Of a DNA stretch of 64,000 nucleotides, positions 62,679-64,000 are shown piece after piece (positions within the stretch are counted from its first letter, which is position 1; every line of letters starts with the position of its first letter). The notes beneath the pieces were generated by a model that saw only the letters and a list, made by a program, of their open reading frames with translations, did no database searches and was not told where the DNA came from. Made by a program: the position numbers and the translations under genes. Origin of the DNA: Streptomyces sp. NBC_01224 (GTDB lineage: Bacteria > Actinomycetota > Actinomycetes > Streptomycetales > Streptomycetaceae); the NCBI RefSeq assembly GCF_036002945.1, contig NZ_CP108529.1, positions 8,365,001 to 8,429,000 on the forward strand, given 5' to 3'.

Positions 62679-63631
62679 CACGGGTGCTCCGCGAGGTACC
62701 CGGCGATCCGCTTCCGGTCCCATGCACCGTCCGCGACGGTGACACGGTAGCGGCGGGACAGGGTGTCGCCCGGGGCCAGCTCCAGCTCGTCGTAGAACGC
62801 GAAGGAGGGTGCGACGGCCGCGAAGGGTTCGTTGCGGACGAACCAGTGCGCCGGGTGGGTCCCGCCTTCTCCCGTGTGATCGTTCTCCGGGGCGTGTTGG
62901 AAAATCAGTGTGGCGTGGCCGTCGGCGCCGTCGTGCTCACCGCTGTAGGCCAGCCACGGCGCCTGTGTCCCCATCAACTCCGGCCCCGCGCCGTCCGGCC
63001 CGAGGATCTGCCCGCCCCGGAAGGCGCGCGGCCCGCGCCAGAAGAGACCGGTGTAGCCCGCCGCCTCCCGGCCGTGCGTCGTGGGGCTGCCGAAGTGCAG
63101 CGGCTCGGTACGCCGGTTGGTGATCACGCTCGACCAGGTCAGCGTCCAACTGCCGCCGGCGCCCGCCGGACCGGCGCCGGATACGGCGTGCTCCACGTCA
63201 TGCAGCTCGATACGCCGCTGCTCGTCCGCCCAGTGCGTGCCGTTGTGGTGGCGCCAGCTCAGCCGCTCTGCGATGACCGCGCGCCCGGCGTCCGCCGCCA
63301 CCTCGTCGAACCCGATGTGCGCCATCGATCCGACCCGTTCGGGCAGCGGCCGGTAGTCCTGGCCGTGAACATAGGTGTTGCCTCCCCACAGGTTCTGCCC
63401 GGACAGATGGGAGGCCGTCATCTGGAGGCCCTTGTGCCAGCGGTGATCATTGGGCCGGTAGTCGGTGACAACGTTATCGGCCAGTGTGCGCATGGGGTGG
63501 GCATACGGCTTCGGGGCCTCCCAGGCCGCCTCCGGACGGTAGACATAGCTGATCAGATCGATGCCGCCGCGCTCCTCCGTGACCGTGATCCGGTCCCCGT
63601 GGGCGTGCGTGATGCGCAATGGACTGCTCAT
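62675..63631 (-). CDS. DUF6807 (PmoA-like) protein
   Basis: 318 residues, no signal peptide. The family marker AHPMRTLADNVVTDYRPNDH followed by RWHKGLQMTASHLSGQNLWGG is clear, with many His and Asp residues that may hold metal or sugar. The fold is expected to be an all-beta sandwich. DUF6807 proteins occur beside Gfo/Idh/MocA oxidoreductases in streptomycete sugar loci; the activity is not known to me. A LacI box stands 24 bases before its start and its stop overlaps the truncated frame at 62460-62678. Confidence 0.85.
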   Translation of the reverse strand: MSSPLRITHAHGDRITVTEERGGIDLISYVYRPEAAWEAPKPYAHPMRTLADNVVTDYRPNDHRWHKGLQMTASHLSGQNLWGGNTYVHGQDYRPLPERVGSMAHIGFDEVAADAGRAVIAERLSWRHHNGTHWADEQRRIELHDVEHAVSGAGPAGAGGSWTLTWSSVITNRRTEPLHFGSPTTHGREAAGYTGLFWRGPRAFRGGQILGPDGAGPELMGTQAPWLAYSGEHDGADGHATLIFQHAPENDHTGEGGTHPAHWFVRNEPFAAVAPSFAFYDELELAPGDTLSRRYRVTVADGAWDRKRIAGYLAEHPW

Positions 63632-63654
63632 GTCCCGAGTCTCCTGGGTACAGT

Positions 63655-63670
63655 TGGAAAGCGCTTACCG
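63655..63670. promoter_or_regulatory. LacI-type operator 5
   Basis: TGGAAAGCGCTTACCG with a near-perfect core, 24 bases before the PmoA-like gene. Confidence 0.7.
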
Positions 63671-63721
63671 AAACCTAGGCCCTGCGCCGGATGAACGTCA
63701 ACAAGCCTCAATGAGTGGGCG

Positions 63722-63904
63722 GTGCATCCCGGCCCGGGCAATGCTCCGTCGTGGGCGATCGATCCGGACGGCCGGCGCGTACGGACGACCGGCCATGCGT
63801 TCCTGACATCGCCCGAGGCCCGTGAACTTCTCCGGCGGGAAGGAATCGTCGTGATCGACTACCGCGGCGTCCAACGTAAATGGTCGGAGGCGGCCATGTC
63901 GTGA
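63722..63904 (+). CDS. short reading frame, possible gene remnant
   Basis: 60 residues, high third-position GC, starting HPGPGNAPSWAIDPDGRRVR and ending GIVVIDYRGVQRKWSEAAMS. Open for only ten further codons upstream to a stop, without a ribosome site at the GTG used. No family recognised; it could be a C-terminal remnant. Confidence 0.3.
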   Translation: MHPGPGNAPSWAIDPDGRRVRTTGHAFLTSPEARELLRREGIVVIDYRGVQRKWSEAAMS

Positions 63905-63948
63905 CGCGGGTGAGTGACGTGGTGCCTTCCTCCGCCGACCGAAGTGTC

Positions 63949-64000
63949 TCAGGGCGTGAGGTAGGAGTGGAAGACGCCCTCCGGGTCGTACCGCGCTCTC
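63949..64000 (-). CDS. C-terminus of a probable FAD-linked oxidase (partial)
   Basis: The last 16 codons on the minus strand read RARYDPEGVFHSYLTP then TGA; the gene continues beyond the window. A Y/FDPxGVF ending is typical of FAD-binding berberine/cholesterol-oxidase-type oxidases. Too short for certainty. Confidence 0.45.
   Translation of the reverse strand, partial: RARYDPEGVFHSYLTP

Overview
The window looks like chromosomal DNA from a Streptomyces-type actinomycete. It has very high GC with G or C at most third codon positions, frequent GTG and one probable TTG start, many four-base ATGA or GTGA gene overlaps, and typical families (SpoIIE-type PP2C phosphatases, PknB-type kinase, ROK and LacI regulators, CUT1 and amino-acid ABC importers, GH38 and GH89 enzymes). 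I saw no rRNA, tRNA, CRISPR array, intact insertion sequence or prophage. The number of gene relics suggests an accessory, arm-like region.

Layout. 1-2.6 kb: a small secreted peptidoglycan-binding-like protein, a gene-poor stretch, a tiny acidic protein and a membrane PP2C phosphatase. 2.8-7.3 kb: a methyltransferase, then a tightly coupled four-gene set (ABM-fold protein, NAD(P) dehydrogenase, metal amidohydrolase, cytochrome P450) that looks like an uncharacterised small-molecule pathway; it ends at a strong bidirectional terminator shared with a convergent MFS exporter. 8.7-12.4 kb: a small secreted protein, an orphan glutamate-synthase small subunit (gltD) and a LysR regulator. 12.7-17.5 kb: a complete DnaE-type DNA polymerase III alpha subunit and a PfkB sugar kinase. 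17.7-22.2 kb: a methyltransferase and a secreted GH89 alpha-N-acetylglucosaminidase, divergent from a ROK regulator across a palindromic operator.

22.3-30.1 kb: a broken SDR gene, a diaminopimelate-decarboxylase-like enzyme with its LysR neighbour, and a convergent coupled operon for an amino-acid ABC importer, an N-acyl-D-amino-acid deacylase and a class-A-beta-lactamase-fold hydrolase; together these suggest scavenging of D-amino-acid or peptidoglycan-derived compounds. 30.2-36.2 kb: a decayed lipoprotein gene, then an Lrp regulator, a glycine/D-amino-acid oxidase-like (PuuB-like) flavoenzyme, an aldehyde dehydrogenase and an APC permease, i.e. a probable polyamine or amine catabolic locus. 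36.2-40.6 kb: a broken glycosyltransferase, an FUSC-type membrane protein, a second PP2C phosphatase paralogous to the first, and an alpha/beta hydrolase with a C-terminal membrane anchor.

40.4-63.7 kb is the most interesting part: a large glycan-use locus. It holds a relic of a beta-helix polysaccharide lyase, an unassigned toroid-plus-sandwich protein, a CUT1 sugar importer, a secreted multidomain glycosidase, a CE7 acetyl esterase, a GH38 alpha-mannosidase, a deacetylase, a Gfo/Idh/MocA oxidoreductase, an FAD oxidoreductase, a DUF6807 (PmoA-like) protein, a GntR-LacI chimeric regulator and a LacI regulator. Five near-identical LacI-type boxes (consensus TGGAAARCGYTTTCCA) precede five of its transcription units, so the locus appears to be one regulon. 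The substrate is unknown. A Ser/Thr kinase and two small membrane proteins sit inside it without an obvious link. The window ends in the C-terminus of a probable FAD-linked oxidase.
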